A stretch of DNA of 64,000 bases. Origin: Raphanus sativus. Lineage: Eukaryota > Streptophyta > Magnoliopsida > Brassicales > Brassicaceae. Made by a program: the position numbers and the translations under genes. The notes beneath the pieces are model-generated. The model saw nothing but the letters and a program-made list of their open reading frames with translations, was not told where the DNA came from and did not search any database. This document shows, piece by piece, positions 33,591-45,432 of this stretch (the stretch's first letter is position 1; each line of letters begins with the position of its first letter). The DNA lies in the NCBI RefSeq assembly GCF_000801105.2, contig NC_079519.1, positions 9,484,668 through 9,548,667 on the forward strand, in the 5' to 3' direction.

Positions 33591-33815
33591 GAAAAAACAT
33601 ATATGTGTATGTATATATTATATATGCGTATATAATGTATGGTTCTTAGCTTTATGGAAAAACACAACCGAAAGTTTCTTATTTAAGAACTTTTCGGTTG
33701 GGTTCTCCGTAAAGCTAAGAACCCTTTATTATATACGCATATATAATATATACATACATATATATGTTTTTTAAGAACTTTTGAGTAAGAACCTTGCAAT
33801 AATGATGCTCTTAGT
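33588..33815. mobile_element. Foldback (MITE-like) insertion
   Basis: A ~180-bp near-perfect inverted repeat: aacatatatgtgtatgtata...ggttcttagcttta on the left mirrors taaagctaagaacc...atatatgtt on the right, around a centre near 33680. It is followed by a tail aagaaccttgcaataatgat. It is absent from the same place in copies 0, 1 and 4. No coding capacity. The superfamily is not certain; TSDs are unclear. Confidence 0.8.
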
Positions 33816-34152
33816 ATGTTAATTTCAATGTATAGATTGCACAATAACTTTATTTGTGAAAGATAAAAGTAATTGAGAGGCTTGCATTGTCGCATGATAC
33901 AATGTTTCATATGCCATAATAATTTTGGTGAACATATGGGCCACAAACAGAGTTCCACATATATGAGAATAGCCACAAAATTCAAACCAAAAAAAGTTCG
34001 AGAAAAATGGTGCGGATTAAGAGTTTAATCCGTTTAGAGTTGGACGACGAGGTTGTCCTTGGTCTGGCTTAGCGCAACCGTTAGTGAATCTGTCTCTGTA
34101 ATAGTTGGTTCAATGTTTAGAATGGGAAATAAATGGAAAGGAAAATGTTGAT

Positions 34153-34660
34153 TGTTGAGGTCGAAATCGGACACGGCAAAGTTGGCATCCAAATATCCGT
34201 AAAAATTATTATCTTAAGAATTTCTACGTTTTCAGGAAAGGAAAACCTATACGAAAAACTTATACGAAGAAAACTTGTGGGAAAATCTTGTTTTAAAACA
34301 ACGATTTCTTAAGACAACGATTTCCAAAAATAACGACTTCTTAAATCAACGATTTCTTAAATCAACAATACGATATTATCGAAGGTCCAAACATCCGCAA
34401 ACAAACATCCTAAAAGCGTCTTAGCATCGAAATGGTTTTGGACGCTTGGACGATGGATTTCAGTCCACGGCACAAACTCGGTCGCAATGGCGACTGAGTC
34501 ACGAACAAGAGCTCGATTGCTATAGCGATTGAATCACGGAATCACGCTCGGTCGCTATAGCGACCGAGCCTCGATTGCAGCTCTGTCGCTAGTGTAAAGC
34601 TTGGTCGCTATAGCGACCGGGCTGCGGACAAAGCTCCGTCGCTATAGCGACCGAGCATAC
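34153..34660 (+). repeat. Family B-like LTR fragment, 5' part
   Basis: Starts TGTTGAGGTCGAAATCGG at the break in unit 3. It carries five GTCGCTATAGCGAC-type inverted motifs in 34478-34656, one of them a perfect 24-bp palindrome (34546-34569). It is interrupted at 34660 by the Athila-like element and continues at 38958. Confidence 0.7.
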
Positions 34661-36118
34661 TGATATCACTCAAATTACCCTAAGGAGTGAATTACTCTCA
34701 TCAAAAGAGGTCAAGTTATATTACTTAGGGATCGAATCAACAGGAAGTTAAGGCACACACTAGATCTAATAGTTATGAGATTAAGCTAGACTAATAGTTT
34801 ATAAAGCAGTAAATAAATATAGTAAAGCAGTAAATAAAATAGAACATTAAACAAGATGAACAATATAATTGTTCAACTTGGCAAGGAGTTGTTTGATGGA
34901 AGGATCGTAGCTAGATCTAGGGCTTCTATTCAGGTATTGGGGATTATAATATCTATAGATGCCTAACAAGTTGCTTGCATGATATTATAGAACTCAGCCG
35001 CTTAACAATCAGTGATGTCTCACTGGTTAAATAACTAGATCTCTGATCTCAACTGTCGTCTGTTGACCAGAAAAAGAGTCGATCGATATCTTTTAGAGAT
35101 ATCGAGCGATACAACTTTCGCAGCGCCGATCGATTCACCTGTCGGGATATCGATCAACGGCTTTTAGATATGCCTAGGCGCGAGCCGATAATGAACACTA
35201 GGTCTCAAGGAGGGCTCTCGCTCTTCTCAACAGGAGACAAGCTAGTTCAAATAGATAATTCAAGATATAAGGATCCTAGTGATCTATATTCTAGTTAGCT
35301 AATCTAGAACAAGCATATGGTACAATCCATTTGATTAATATCACAACTTAGCAAATATAGTTTGGGGCTAATCCCACAAACCTATCTGAACCATAGATCT
35401 AACAGGTGGATCTATTCAGACATGATAGTTGTCACAGAAATCATAGATGAATAGATGAAAATGCAATAGATAAATAAACCAAAAGCAAAGGAGTTCCAGG
35501 AGGACTCTGAAGGAGTTCCCTCCCTTCTCTCCTAACTAAGAACAATAGAACAAAAGAAAGCATAAAGAGCGTCTAAAGCGTAGCCGCCAACAATGGCTTA
35601 GAAATAACATAAATATGGTTTCTGGTCGTCAAGAGTATTTTGATAACTTTGTGGTGACTCCTGGGCTTCAGTCGGTCATGAGATATACTTGGCCCACATT
35701 CTGATCTCCCTGTCGATCTACATGTAGTGTGTTGCATCGATCGACATACAATCCTCTTCTCGACAACTTCCTCTCGCGAGGCAGACTGACCATTCTTCAG
35801 TAAAACGGGCATAACTTCTGCTACAGGATGCAGATTGACCTCAGACCGGTGGAATTGGAAAGCTAACTAAAATCTATATCCTCTATCAAAATATGGGCTA
35901 AATCCAACGGTGGGAAGGTCTCCATGGAGAGCGAAACATCTGAAGCGTCTGTGCAGTTCTGCACTGCGATAGACTCCAAAAGGTACCAAAATCACCTTAT
36001 ATCTCTAAATCGTTCCTGAACCTGTAAATATTCTAAATAGAATCCAATACATAATAAATAGTATATATATAACACTTATATACCATATGTAAAAATAGGT
36101 AAAATCCATGGTATATCA
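34661..36118 (-). repeat. 3' LTR of minus-strand Athila-like element
   Basis: 1458 bp, on the minus strand TGATATACCATGGATTTTAC...GAGTGATATCA. It resembles the LTR at 3145 at its ends and in its ctttgatgagagtaat-type terminal region, but is diverged. TCGATCGAT motifs occur at about 35079 and 35735. Confidence 0.82.
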
Positions 36119-36941
36119 ACTCCCCAGACTTACCCTTTTGCTTGTCCTCAAGCAAAACAAACAGGCAGTCTCTCTGAAAGAGGTTTGAAAACAGCAGGGA
36201 CTCACATGATTTTAAAAACTCAGTCACCATCTCTCTAGTAGTGCAAGCCAAATAATAAACATCCTAACCATAGAAGCACATTGTACCATATCCTAATATA
36301 GCAACCAAATTCCACTAGTTCCATAACCTAACAAATCATGTCTGACAATCCCCTCTACTAACCTCATTTCTTGCATAAAAATAAAATTGTAGCTTTACCT
36401 TCGGAGTGTCAATCTAAGAACACATGGACTCAACTCCAGCAAGTTTCTGAACACACAGGTAGTCTTCTCTGATCCCTTTCTCCCCTCATCTCTCTTCTCT
36501 GAATCTCTTATTAGTTTCAATTTCAACAGGTTTCGATGCCAACACATGTCATCTAGTCTATCTCATTGACATTGCATTTGTAACTCATACATTTTGACAA
36601 AGTGTAGCGAATAATGGGGTCACAGGTAATTTACCTATCCCTCGTTTCCACAATGTGTGATCTTCCTTGAGATTTAGAATAATGGGGTCGCAGGTAATTT
36701 ACCTATCCATCTGCCTCTCAAGAAATCATATTAATCTTTTCTTTATAAACTTATATCTTGAGATGCCGAAGAGAGAGAAGGAAGGGATATAGAAACACAC
36801 AGACTTTTTACCTTCCAGACTTGCAGGAGGATTCCGATCCAATGTATACCAAGCCTCCAAGACAAGCAAATAAAGTCAGTATTAGGTTGGAGGTCAGCTT
36901 TGGTTCCTTCAAACAATTTCAGCAAGTGCAAACATAGTTGA
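36119..36941 (-). other. Athila-like 3' non-coding region (minus), part 1
   Basis: Reverse-complement counterpart of 39720-39990 and partly of 17400-17760, including aataatggggtcacaggtaa repeated twice (36611 and 36681). No ORF is supported. Confidence 0.7.
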
Positions 36942-38050
36942 TGTGGGAACCGAAATTCACACCGTCAATATTTCGTATTATTTAGGAAAGTATGAAAACC
37001 CTAATTTACCAGAGTTCCCGGATTTCTGAGAAACCAAACGCCAAGCAATCAGAACACGAAAATAAACGAGAAATAAAATAAGAAATCGTAAAAAGAGAGC
37101 AAGAAGGGATTTTATTCTGAATCTGCGTATGAGCGTAACAACAAGGTAACGTGCTTCGTCTACGAGAGCTGTCGGCGAGGTCCCTAGTCTAATACCCGAA
37201 GGTGGCTAAACCTAATTGAGTCGCAGCTCGAATAACAAAAACGGAAAATTTTCTAAATCGCTCTAAAGTCTAAGTTTGCTCTGAAAAACGTCCCTCTCTA
37301 TGCCTCTTGCCTTGAGCTCCTTATATACTCCCTCCTAGGTCGGTTTACGCTTCCCCCTTTTGCCCTTGAGCCGTCATAGTCCGAAAAATGGAAATATTCC
37401 ATTTTTTCGATCTTCATGATTATCTGCGGAAATTTTCTATTTTTCCGCGAAAACTGATGCATATCCTCCAAGCATAAACCGTCATGGGATTTTAAGAAAT
37501 CGTAAGTGGGCCTCGAATCAAGTTTAGGACCCTTTGGGCCGTCTTTTTGATTTGAGACGTTTATTACGATTTCTCAGATAAGGTTAAGTTTCCGCGGTTT
37601 CATTGTAAACCGAACGGATGATCCCATTTGATCGAGAGATCAAGAAATGGTTAGTCGTGGCTTGCGGAGGACTGTTATATGGATAGTCGAGAGTGCATAG
37701 TCTTACATTGTATAGTCATTTCAGAAGACTTTGGACGTTTCGGAAAATGATCGATGTACGAGTGATCGGTCGCTATAGTGACTGAGCTTTGTATGGAGCT
37801 CGGTCGCTATAGCGACCAAGCTTGTGTCTGTATGATCCCTTAGTTGTTCCGCGATTACCAAGCCGCATCCTCGTGGTTTAACGATCTTTTGTTATCTCTG
37901 ATGATCGTGTTTTAACGAGAACTTTGTTTAATCGCGAGAAACTTTTGCAAGGATACGATTTTTACGATTTCTTCTCGTAAAAATAATTGAAATCTTATTT
38001 TATCGAATGTTTCGATATTAACTTCATCGCGACGGTTTTTGACCCCAACA
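36942..38050 (-). repeat. Solo LTR, family B, TSD GTTGA
   Basis: 1109 bp, minus sense TGTTGGGGTCAAAAACCG...GGTTCCCACA. Flanked by GTTGA on both sides (36937-36941, 38051-38055) and with no internal region, this is a classic product of LTR-LTR recombination. It matches the split LTR 11078-11708 + 15495-16216. Confidence 0.92.
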
Positions 38051-38957
38051 GTTGACAGGTTGATCCACTTTAGTATCTCTAGTACTTCTGCAGTTAGTAA
38101 ATCTAAGACTGGTCTAAAGAGTGGTTAGATGACAAGTAGTAAATCGAAATAGATCATCATCCCCTTCTTGAATCAGTAAAAACTTTTTTGAAAGCGTTTT
38201 AAATAAGACTCATAAAGTAGATAATCGTTAGTAATCCCCCAGATTTAAACTACATTGTCCCCAGTGTAAACACAGTCGGTGGTAAGGTGAAAATAATAAA
38301 GCATAAGTACGAAATGTAAACAAGTAAGAACGATAACCTGCTCAGTGTCGATCGATACAATGAATTGATCATCGATCGTTGTTGATGAAGTGTTGTCGAT
38401 CGATATCGAGCTGGTCTCATCAGTTGATGTGGTGAGCAATCGTCAACACTTGGATCTGGCCGGAATAGATGTTGATCAATGTAAATGTGTTGTCATCGGT
38501 CGTGGCAGATTTGGTTATGTCGATCGATATCGATTTCTTCTCGTCGGTCGATATTATGACAATCGTTTACTCGGGTCCCTATTCTAAATAGTTAATCTAA
38601 ATTATAATATTAGAACGACCTCCCCTAGACTTAAACAACACTGTTACCAGTGTTATACAATCTAAGTTTGGTGGAAGAATAAATCATAAGGACAATAATT
38701 AACAAGGAAAAAACAGTATACCTAACTTTGATGTGAATATTGACCAACACAGTTAAGTGGCGATCAATACTCTTGATGCTCTATCGATCAACACAATTAA
38801 GTGGAGATCGATCGATGCTATTAATGCTCTGTCGACCAATGTTTGCAACCATCGGTCGATATTGGTATATCAATGCTTCTTCCATGAATCTTCTCCTGTA
38901 ACCTAATATAGATAAAACACTAAAGGTCTAAAAATAGGTAAAATCCATGGAATATCA
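38051..38957 (-). other. Athila-like 3' non-coding region (minus), part 2, and LTR stub
   Basis: Reverse complement of sequence like 16340-16700 (ctagtacttctgcagttag, accagtgttatacaatct). TCGATCGATA motifs at 38345-38540 and 38760-38870 form short Ser/Ile/Asp ORFs with no wider support. Confidence 0.65.
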
Positions 38958-39050
38958 CATACATACACTAACCATTTTCCGAAACGTCCAAAGTCTTCCG
39001 ACAACCACCACCATCGTGGCTCGGTCGCTATAGCGACCGAGCTTGTGTCT
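38958..39050 (+). repeat. Continuation of family B-like LTR fragment with palindrome
   Basis: Contains ttttccgaaacgtccaaagt, the reverse complement of solo-LTR sequence near 37725-37750, and a perfect 24-bp palindrome at 39019-39042 centred on CTATAG. Confidence 0.65.
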
Positions 39051-39990
39051 GAGCTTGTTACATTTTTACTTTTATTTTGGCATTGGTTTTCGCAGATTTT
39101 TAAGACCCAAGTAGAATGATAATTCCGTCGACCGACACAATCAAGTCGCATTGCTCGACACCACATGACCATTAATAAAGATCGACGTATCTCTATATGT
39201 ATCGATCGATGCCATCACGGTCAGGTTTAGTCGTTCTATCTTGTTACATTAAGTACTTATGATTTATTTTTTCACTTCACTACGGCTGTGTTACACTGGG
39301 ACAGTGTAATTAAGTCCGGGGGGAGGTTTACTAATATGTGTTTTTATTTTGGTTTTTATTTAAAAATGTTTTCAAAATTATTTTTCGCATAAGTACTAAA
39401 ATGGGGACATTGATATTGATTTATACTTGATTATCTAACCAGTCTTTAGCACCATTCTAGATTTACTGATTGCAGATAGTACTAAAGATGTTAAAGTGGA
39501 TCAACCTGTCACCTATATACACTTGCTGAGATTGTTTGAAGGAACCGAAGCTGACCTCTAACACTAATACTGACTTTATTTGCATGTCTTGGGTTTGATA
39601 ATCACTGGATCAGAATCCTCTTACAAGTCTGGAAGGTAAAAAGTATGTGTGTTTATGGTTCTCTTCCTTCTCTCTCTTCGGCATCTCAAAGATCTAAGTT
39701 TATGTTATAAATATTTAAATGATTTCTTGAGAGGCAGAGGGATAGGTAAATTACCTGCGGCCCCATTATTCTAAATCTCAGGGATGATCACACATTGTGG
39801 AAACGAGGGATAGGTAAATTACCTGTGACCCCATTATTCGCTACACTTTGTCAAAGTGTATGAGTTACAATTACAATGTCAATGAGATAGACTAGATGAC
39901 CTTTGTTGGCATCAAAACCTATTGAAATTGAAACTAATAAGAGATCCAGAGAAGAGAGATGAGGGGAGAATGGGATCAGAGAAGCAGATT
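39051..39990 (+). other. Plus-strand Athila 3' region fragment
   Basis: Aligns with 16230-17400 in the same orientation (ttacactgggacagtgtaa, accattctagatttactgat, ggataggtaaattacctg twice). It is cut by the LINE at about 39990. No gene. Confidence 0.7.
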
Positions 39991-41815
39991 GTGAGGCTCT
40001 GACTAGAGTGGTTACGCCGGAAGAAATAAAAACAGTGGTATTTAAGATGCCATCGAATAAGTCTCCTGGTCCAGATGGTTACACAACAGAGTTCTTTAAG
40101 TCAGCATGGTCAATAATTGGTGAAGATGTAGTGGTTGCAGTTCAGTCTTTCTTCATCAAAGGATTTCTTCCATAAGGTATTAATTCTACAATTCTAGCTC
40201 TGATTCCTAAGAAGGACACTGCTAAGGAAATGAAGGATTATAGGCCAATATCTTGCTGTAATGTGCTCTATAAGGTGATCTCTAAGTTGCTTGCAAATCG
40301 CCTGAAAGGAATTATGCCAAAATTCATAGCTGATAATCAGTCTGCTTTTGTTAAGGATAGGTTGTTGATGGAGAACCTCCTTTTAGCAACTGAATTAGTT
40401 AAGGATTATCACAAAACTGAGATATCTTCGAGGAGTGTTATGAAAATAGATATCTCAAAGGCATTTGATTCAGTACAATGGCCTTTTTTGTTAGCGACAC
40501 TGGAAGCTTTGGGGTTTCCTGCAAAATAGATAAGATTGTGTGTTTCAACTGCATCTTTCTCCATCCAAGTGAATGGAGAATTAACTGGTTATTTCTATAG
40601 CAACAGAGGACTAAGGCAAGGCTGCGCTCTATCCCCTTCTCTCTTCGTGATCTGTATGAATGTGCTTTCTAAACTTTTAGATAAAGCAGCATCAGAAAGA
40701 AGAATTGGTTATCATCCGAAGTGTAAAAATGTCTCTCTGACACATTTATGCTTCGCAGATGATATAATGGTGTTTGCTGATGGTCAGAAGAGATCTGTAG
40801 AAGGAATATTGTCTGTGTTTGAGGAATTTGCAAAAATGTCAGGATTGAATATAAGCTTGGAAAAATCTACTTTGTACATGGCTGGATTTACTCGGGAAAA
40901 TCAAGAGGCCATTCTCACGAACTTCCCTTTTGCAGCAGGGCTGCTCCCTGTAAGATACCTTGGTTTACCTCTTCTCACAAGGAAGATGACAGTTTCAGAC
41001 TATTTACCTTTGATGGAGAAAGTCAGAACAAAGATGTGTAATTGGAATGGGAGATTTCTTTCTTATGCAGGTAGACTGCAACTCATAAAATCAGTGATAA
41101 TGAGTTTGACAAATTTCTGGCTTGCAGCCTTCAGAATGCCAAGAAAATGCTTACGGGAGATTGAAAAAATGAGTGCAGCCTTCCTGTGGTCTGGACCAGA
41201 GATGAGTACAAAGAAATCGAAAGTTAGTTGGGAAGAAGTTTGTAAGATGAAAGCAGAGGGAGGTTTGGATTTAAGGCCTCTCTCAGAAGTTAATGAAGTT
41301 TCTACTCTGAAGCTAGCCTGGCGAATTCTTTCTGGGCAAGACACACTTTGGGTAAAATGGATACAAGCTTATCTGATTCGCAAAGGATCCTTCTGGGCTG
41401 TAAGAGAAAACTCAACACTTGGTTCTTGGATGTGGAGAAAAATTCTCAAAATTAGAGATGTTGCAAAAAGATTTCATAGAGTTGACGTCAAGAATGGTGA
41501 AGCTACTTCCTTCTGGTATGATCATTGGAATCCTTTGGGTACTGTACTGGAGCTGTTGGGTACTAGAAGAGTGATTGATTTGGGTATTCCAGTAACTGCA
41601 ACAGTGGCTGAAGCTATGCAGAACCATAGACGAAGACGTCATCGTGTTGAGATAATAAACAAGATAGAAGATGAGATTGAGAAAAAGAAGCTTGAGAACC
41701 ATCACCAAAATGACATTGCGCTGTGGAAGAATAGTTCAGGGGTTTACAAACCAACATTCTCATCCAGAAACACTTGGCTTGAGACTTTTTCTGCCACCAT
41801 GAGACTTTTTTTTCT
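39991..41815 (+). pseudogene. LINE reverse transcriptase (internal fragment, stop-containing)
   Basis: Plant L1-type ORF2: NKSPGPDGYTTEFFKSAW (40050-40110), KDYRPISCCNVLYKVISKLL (40233-40290), DNQSAFVKDRLLMENLLLA, MKIDISKAFDSVQW, NRGLRQGCALSPSLFVICMN, the catalytic LCFADDIMVFADG (40748-40785), then the thumb region SRKSKVSWEEVCKMKAEGGL-like sequence to about 41770. Stops occur at 40173 (LP then stop) and 40527-40529 (FPAK then stop); otherwise 430 codons are open to 41828. The endonuclease and the 3' end with poly(A) are absent. It was probably truncated when neighbouring elements inserted. Confidence 0.92.
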
Positions 41816-42242
41816 TTTCAATGTTTAGAATGAGAGAGCATACCATATTTATAGGAAATTTTTGAGTTTGGTAGGTGGGAATGTTACTACGGATTTCCTA
41901 CTACGTAAACTTTACTACCAATTAACAACTATACAGACCTACAAACATTTATCACGTTTCAAAGGTCGTATAATTCTCGTTATTTAGACTCTAAATATTC
42001 GTTGTTTTGCAGTCGTAAATTTACATCTAGTTTACGACTAAACACAACGACAAATATATTTCGTCGTAATGAAGATGTACCATAACGTCTGCCTTACGAT
42101 GATTGCTTTTCGTCGTTTATTAACGTCTACCATATGTCGATTGTCCTTTTCGTCGTAAAGTAGAGGTAATTTCGACGTAACTTTACGACAACACTTTAGT
42201 AGTCGTAATGTTTGGTCGTTATGACCGTGTTTTCTTGTAGTG
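41816..42242. mobile_element. CACTA-type transposon end
   Basis: The right terminus reads CACTACAAGAAAACACGGTC on the minus strand (42223-42242), the canonical CACTA terminus. It is preceded by subterminal repeats of CGTCGTAAW/TACGACG on both strands (41930-42215). The matching left terminus is not found, so this is a truncated end. Confidence 0.75.
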
Positions 42243-42292
42243 TTTGCGTTGATATGCAAACATCTTTTCATCCGCACCACACAAACTGCATC

Positions 42293-43021
42293 TAGTGGTG
42301 TCAAAATGAGCTAACTCGCTCAACTAAGCTCAGCTCATGGTGAGCTCGGATCTTTCATGAGGTATCTCAGCTCATCTCATTTATTATATGAGGTTCAATA
42401 TTTAAACTCAAATTCAGATCATCTAGATCATAAGTTAAATGAGTTAACTCGTGATCTAATATAAAAATAATAATAAAATAAAATAAAATAAAATAAAACA
42501 GTGATAAAAATAACTTATGTAATATTATTCATAATTTAAATATTAAAACTCCCAAACATAAATATTTAATACTAAATAAAAACAACACATGACAAAAATA
42601 AAAAAAATCCAACACCTAAAATAAATTAAATTAAATTTTATAGATAACTTTTAAAAGATTAATTTCTATATTACTTATGTATATTTTACATTTTAATTTT
42701 TGAAGATAGATTTAATTAATATAGAAACTGCCTTTTAAGAATATTTGGTTTGACATTTTAATTTTTGAAAGATAAATATGATAAACACATAAATTATTAT
42801 TTTTACATAAAAATAGAAGTTATCCATATATATATATAATTGTAAGTATAAAAATGAACAAGCTCATGATCTAGCTTATGTTCATTAAAGATCGTTCATA
42901 TAACTAGTGATCTAATATAAGCTCGATCAATAAACTAATTTACGAAATGAGCCTAAAATATAAAGATTGTGCTCATGAAAAATTGAGCTGAGTTGAGATA
43001 TAGTTCATTTTGACACTCCTA
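42293..43021. mobile_element. hAT-like non-autonomous element, copy 1 (729 bp)
   Basis: Terminal inverted repeats TAGTGGTGTCAAAATGAGC and, reversed, TAGGAGTGTCAAAATGAAC. The flanking 8-bp sequences are actgcatc and tctgcatc (one mismatch), as expected of hAT. The interior is AT-rich with inverted gagttaactcg-type repeats and no transposase. A second copy is at 45433. Confidence 0.8.
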
Positions 43022-43165
43022 TCTGCATCACTAACTCAGATGTTTCTGGTCCTGCACTCACCATAAATTTGTGTCGCTGTCTGAGACATTTCTGAGGCCC
43101 CACACTAGTACATATGTTATAGTTATATATCCTTAAGAGAGATGGTTTGATGGTTTTATCATTAT
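43022..43165. other. Short spacer
   Basis: Unique-looking sequence between the hAT-like and CACTA-like elements; nothing recognised. Confidence 0.4.
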
Positions 43166-45318
43166 ACTAGTAAAAAAAAAGTATATAGCCACGGTCATTT
43201 TCGTAGCTATGAGCTAAAATTCGTGGCTATATGGTAATTTTGCTACGAAATGCCACAAAAACAAAAACGTGACTATAGGAGCGTAGCAAATTTAAAATGT
43301 TGCAAAGTCGTAGCAAAAAAAGCCACGGAGTTGCCACGGTCGTTTCCTAGCTAAAATGCTACGTTTTGCATGAAAAATTCGTAGCATAAGTTAGCCACAT
43401 AATAAATCGTGGCTAATTCGTAACTTTAAAAAAAATAAACTAAAAAAAAATAAAAATTAAATAAACAAATTGATTTCCAATATTATCATTTCTTTTTGTG
43501 AATGATTTACAAAAATAAAATAAAATTTTAAATATTTTTATATATATATATATATATTGAAATTGTTTTACAAATTAAAATTGGTTTACATAACCAAACC
43601 AAACCAAATTTAACAGAAAAAAAAAACTAAACCAACAAAAAAAAAACTAGACCTAATCTGACTCGAGTCGCAACGAGTCATCTTTCCAGTCAATGCCGGC
43701 AAAGAGAGCAGCAGCAGCGGCGAGAGTGTGAGCGGAGACGCAGCGGAGAGAAGCTCGGGATTTACCACCTCGGTTGTCCTCTTCCTCTCTCTCTTCTCCG
43801 TTTCCACGACTGAGGGAGAGAAACTTCGGATTTACCACCGCCGTCGTCCTCTTCCTATGTCATCTCCGTTTTAGCCTGAGGGAGAGAAATTCAGGGTCAA
43901 ATGAATGAGATAGAGAAAGAGAGATTTAGCAGAGATTATGTCAAATGAATGAGGAAGGTGAATCGGCGACGAGGTAGATACCCGTAACGAGAAGACGTGT
44001 GTGAGTTTGAGCGGAGGTGAGGAAATGGGTGGAGATGAACAGAAATTGAGAGGAAAGAGATTGATTTTTTTTGTCATGGAGACTGAGAGTTGGAGAGGAT
44101 TGGAGAATCAGACTCGTGAAAGAAGAAGAAGAAAGTGATTGCCTTTTTTGTCATGAAGAAAGAGAAGAACAAATCCTGTCCATTAGATTGAGTGTAATCA
44201 AGGGTAGATAACAAAGCAATGGTTATCCTCGCCATCTCTCTTTCAACCAATGAAAATGTTTCACTATTATTTCATTATTTTTTTGGGATCCCACTCATAT
44301 TAAAAGAATTGTTTATTATAGACAGAAAATAAGTTTATACTTCGTACTTAGTTTATATGCTTGGTATATTAAAGTTATATTTTTAATTTTTGTTTTAAGT
44401 TAGTTTATTATTAAAGTGTAAAATTTGAAGTTTGATGTTGTATCTATCCTTTTAATTCATTAGTCTTTTTATATATAATCTAAGAAAAATAATAAAATTT
44501 ACAATCTAAGTTTATATTTAATATTTTGAACTTTAATTTGAAAAGATTATATTCAAAGTTTAGATTTTGTTATGTGAATATATGTGTACACACACACACT
44601 GGTTAAAAAGTTTATTGTTTGTGATATATAAGGTGTGATGTAGTTTGAAGTATGATGTTTAGGGTTTAGTATAATAGTAGAGACTAAACTTGGGGAAATT
44701 AAATTTGAAAAATGTATGTTTAAGATCTGGTGTTTAACATTGAAAATATTAGATCTAGTGTTTAGATTCATGATTTGGGGTATAGGGTTTATGTGTATAG
44801 TTTAGGGTTTGGAGTATTGTGTTAATGTTTAGATTCAAAGTTTAAGATTGGATTTTAAAAATGATTAAATGTTGAGTTTAAGTTATGATTTGAGGTTATA
44901 ATGTGAAAAGATTGGAGATTTAAAGTTTAATTTAAAGTTTAGGGTATAAAATCATGTTTAGGGTATAGGTTTTAAATAGCTACAAAAAAAATTGTAGCAA
45001 AATCGTGGCTAATTTGTAAATTTTGTGACAAAAACGTAGCAAAAAGATATTTTGTGGATAGTGTATTTATATTTGCCACAATTTTTGCTACGTTTTATTT
45101 CATAGCAGCTTTGCTACGTTTTATTCCTAGCAAATTCGTGGCTATATTTAGCTACGTTTCACTTCGTAGCATTTTCGTAGCTTTTCTTGCTACGTTTTAG
45201 ACACAATTAGTCACGTTTTTTATTTCGTAGGTTTTCGTATCATTTTCGTGGCATTTTCAAATTTGCTACGAATTTTTCGTAGCTATTTCGTGGCTATAGC
45301 CAAGATTTCTACTACTAG
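43166..45318. mobile_element. CACTA-like non-autonomous element with subterminal CGTAGC/CGTGGC arrays
   Basis: The left end ACTAGTAAAAAAAAAGTATA..TAGCCACGG pairs with the right end, whose reverse complement is ACTAGTAGTAGAAATCTTGG..CTATAGCCACG. Dense CGTAGC, CGTGGC and GCCACG motifs fill ~270 bp at the left (43185-43420) and ~330 bp at the right (44970-45300). The middle contains a purine-rich segment with ORF shadows (43610-44080) and AT-rich sequence, but no transposase. A near-CACTA terminus and subterminal repeats favour CACTA, but a MULE-like foldback cannot be excluded. Confidence 0.65.
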
Positions 45319-45354
45319 TTCTGGGTATTTCATTTTTTTTTCAGGTATCCTACT

Positions 45355-45432
45355 TTATTGTTGGCAAATGTTTCACTAACAACAACATAGTTCTATGATT
45401 TAGATAATAAGATGTAATTCTTAAACTTTAAA
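45355..45432. repeat. PPR unit 4, shred 1 (5' flank)
   Basis: ttctatgatttagataataa...ttaaactt corresponds to ctatgatttaggtaattaga in the other units; it is interrupted by the hAT-like copy 2. Confidence 0.7.

Larger units (their letters stand above)
31655..34152. repeat. Tandem segmental unit 3 (truncated by LTR element)
   Basis: Begins acaatgaagtttaaccac and follows unit 1 order until 34152 (aaatgttgat), where family B-like LTR sequence starts. The defensin-like gene and end of the unit are not present. Confidence 0.88.
34661..38957 (-). mobile_element. Athila-like element, minus strand, deleted, with TSD CATAC
   Basis: TSD CATAC at 34656-34660 and 38958-38962. Minus-strand order: a residual 5' LTR end (about 38880-38957, starting TGATATTCCATGGATTTTAC), then a deletion straight into the 3' non-coding region (38051-38880 and 36119-36941). 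The polypurine tract (36119-36131) and full 3' LTR (36118-34661) follow. No gag or pol remains. A solo LTR of family B interrupts it at 36942-38050. TCGATCGATATC motifs are abundant. Confidence 0.82.

Noticed and set aside
43610..44077. Overlapping minus-strand ORFs (up to 68 aa)
   Set aside because: Low-complexity purine-rich DNA inside a DNA transposon; the overlapping frames show no domain and no conserved start.
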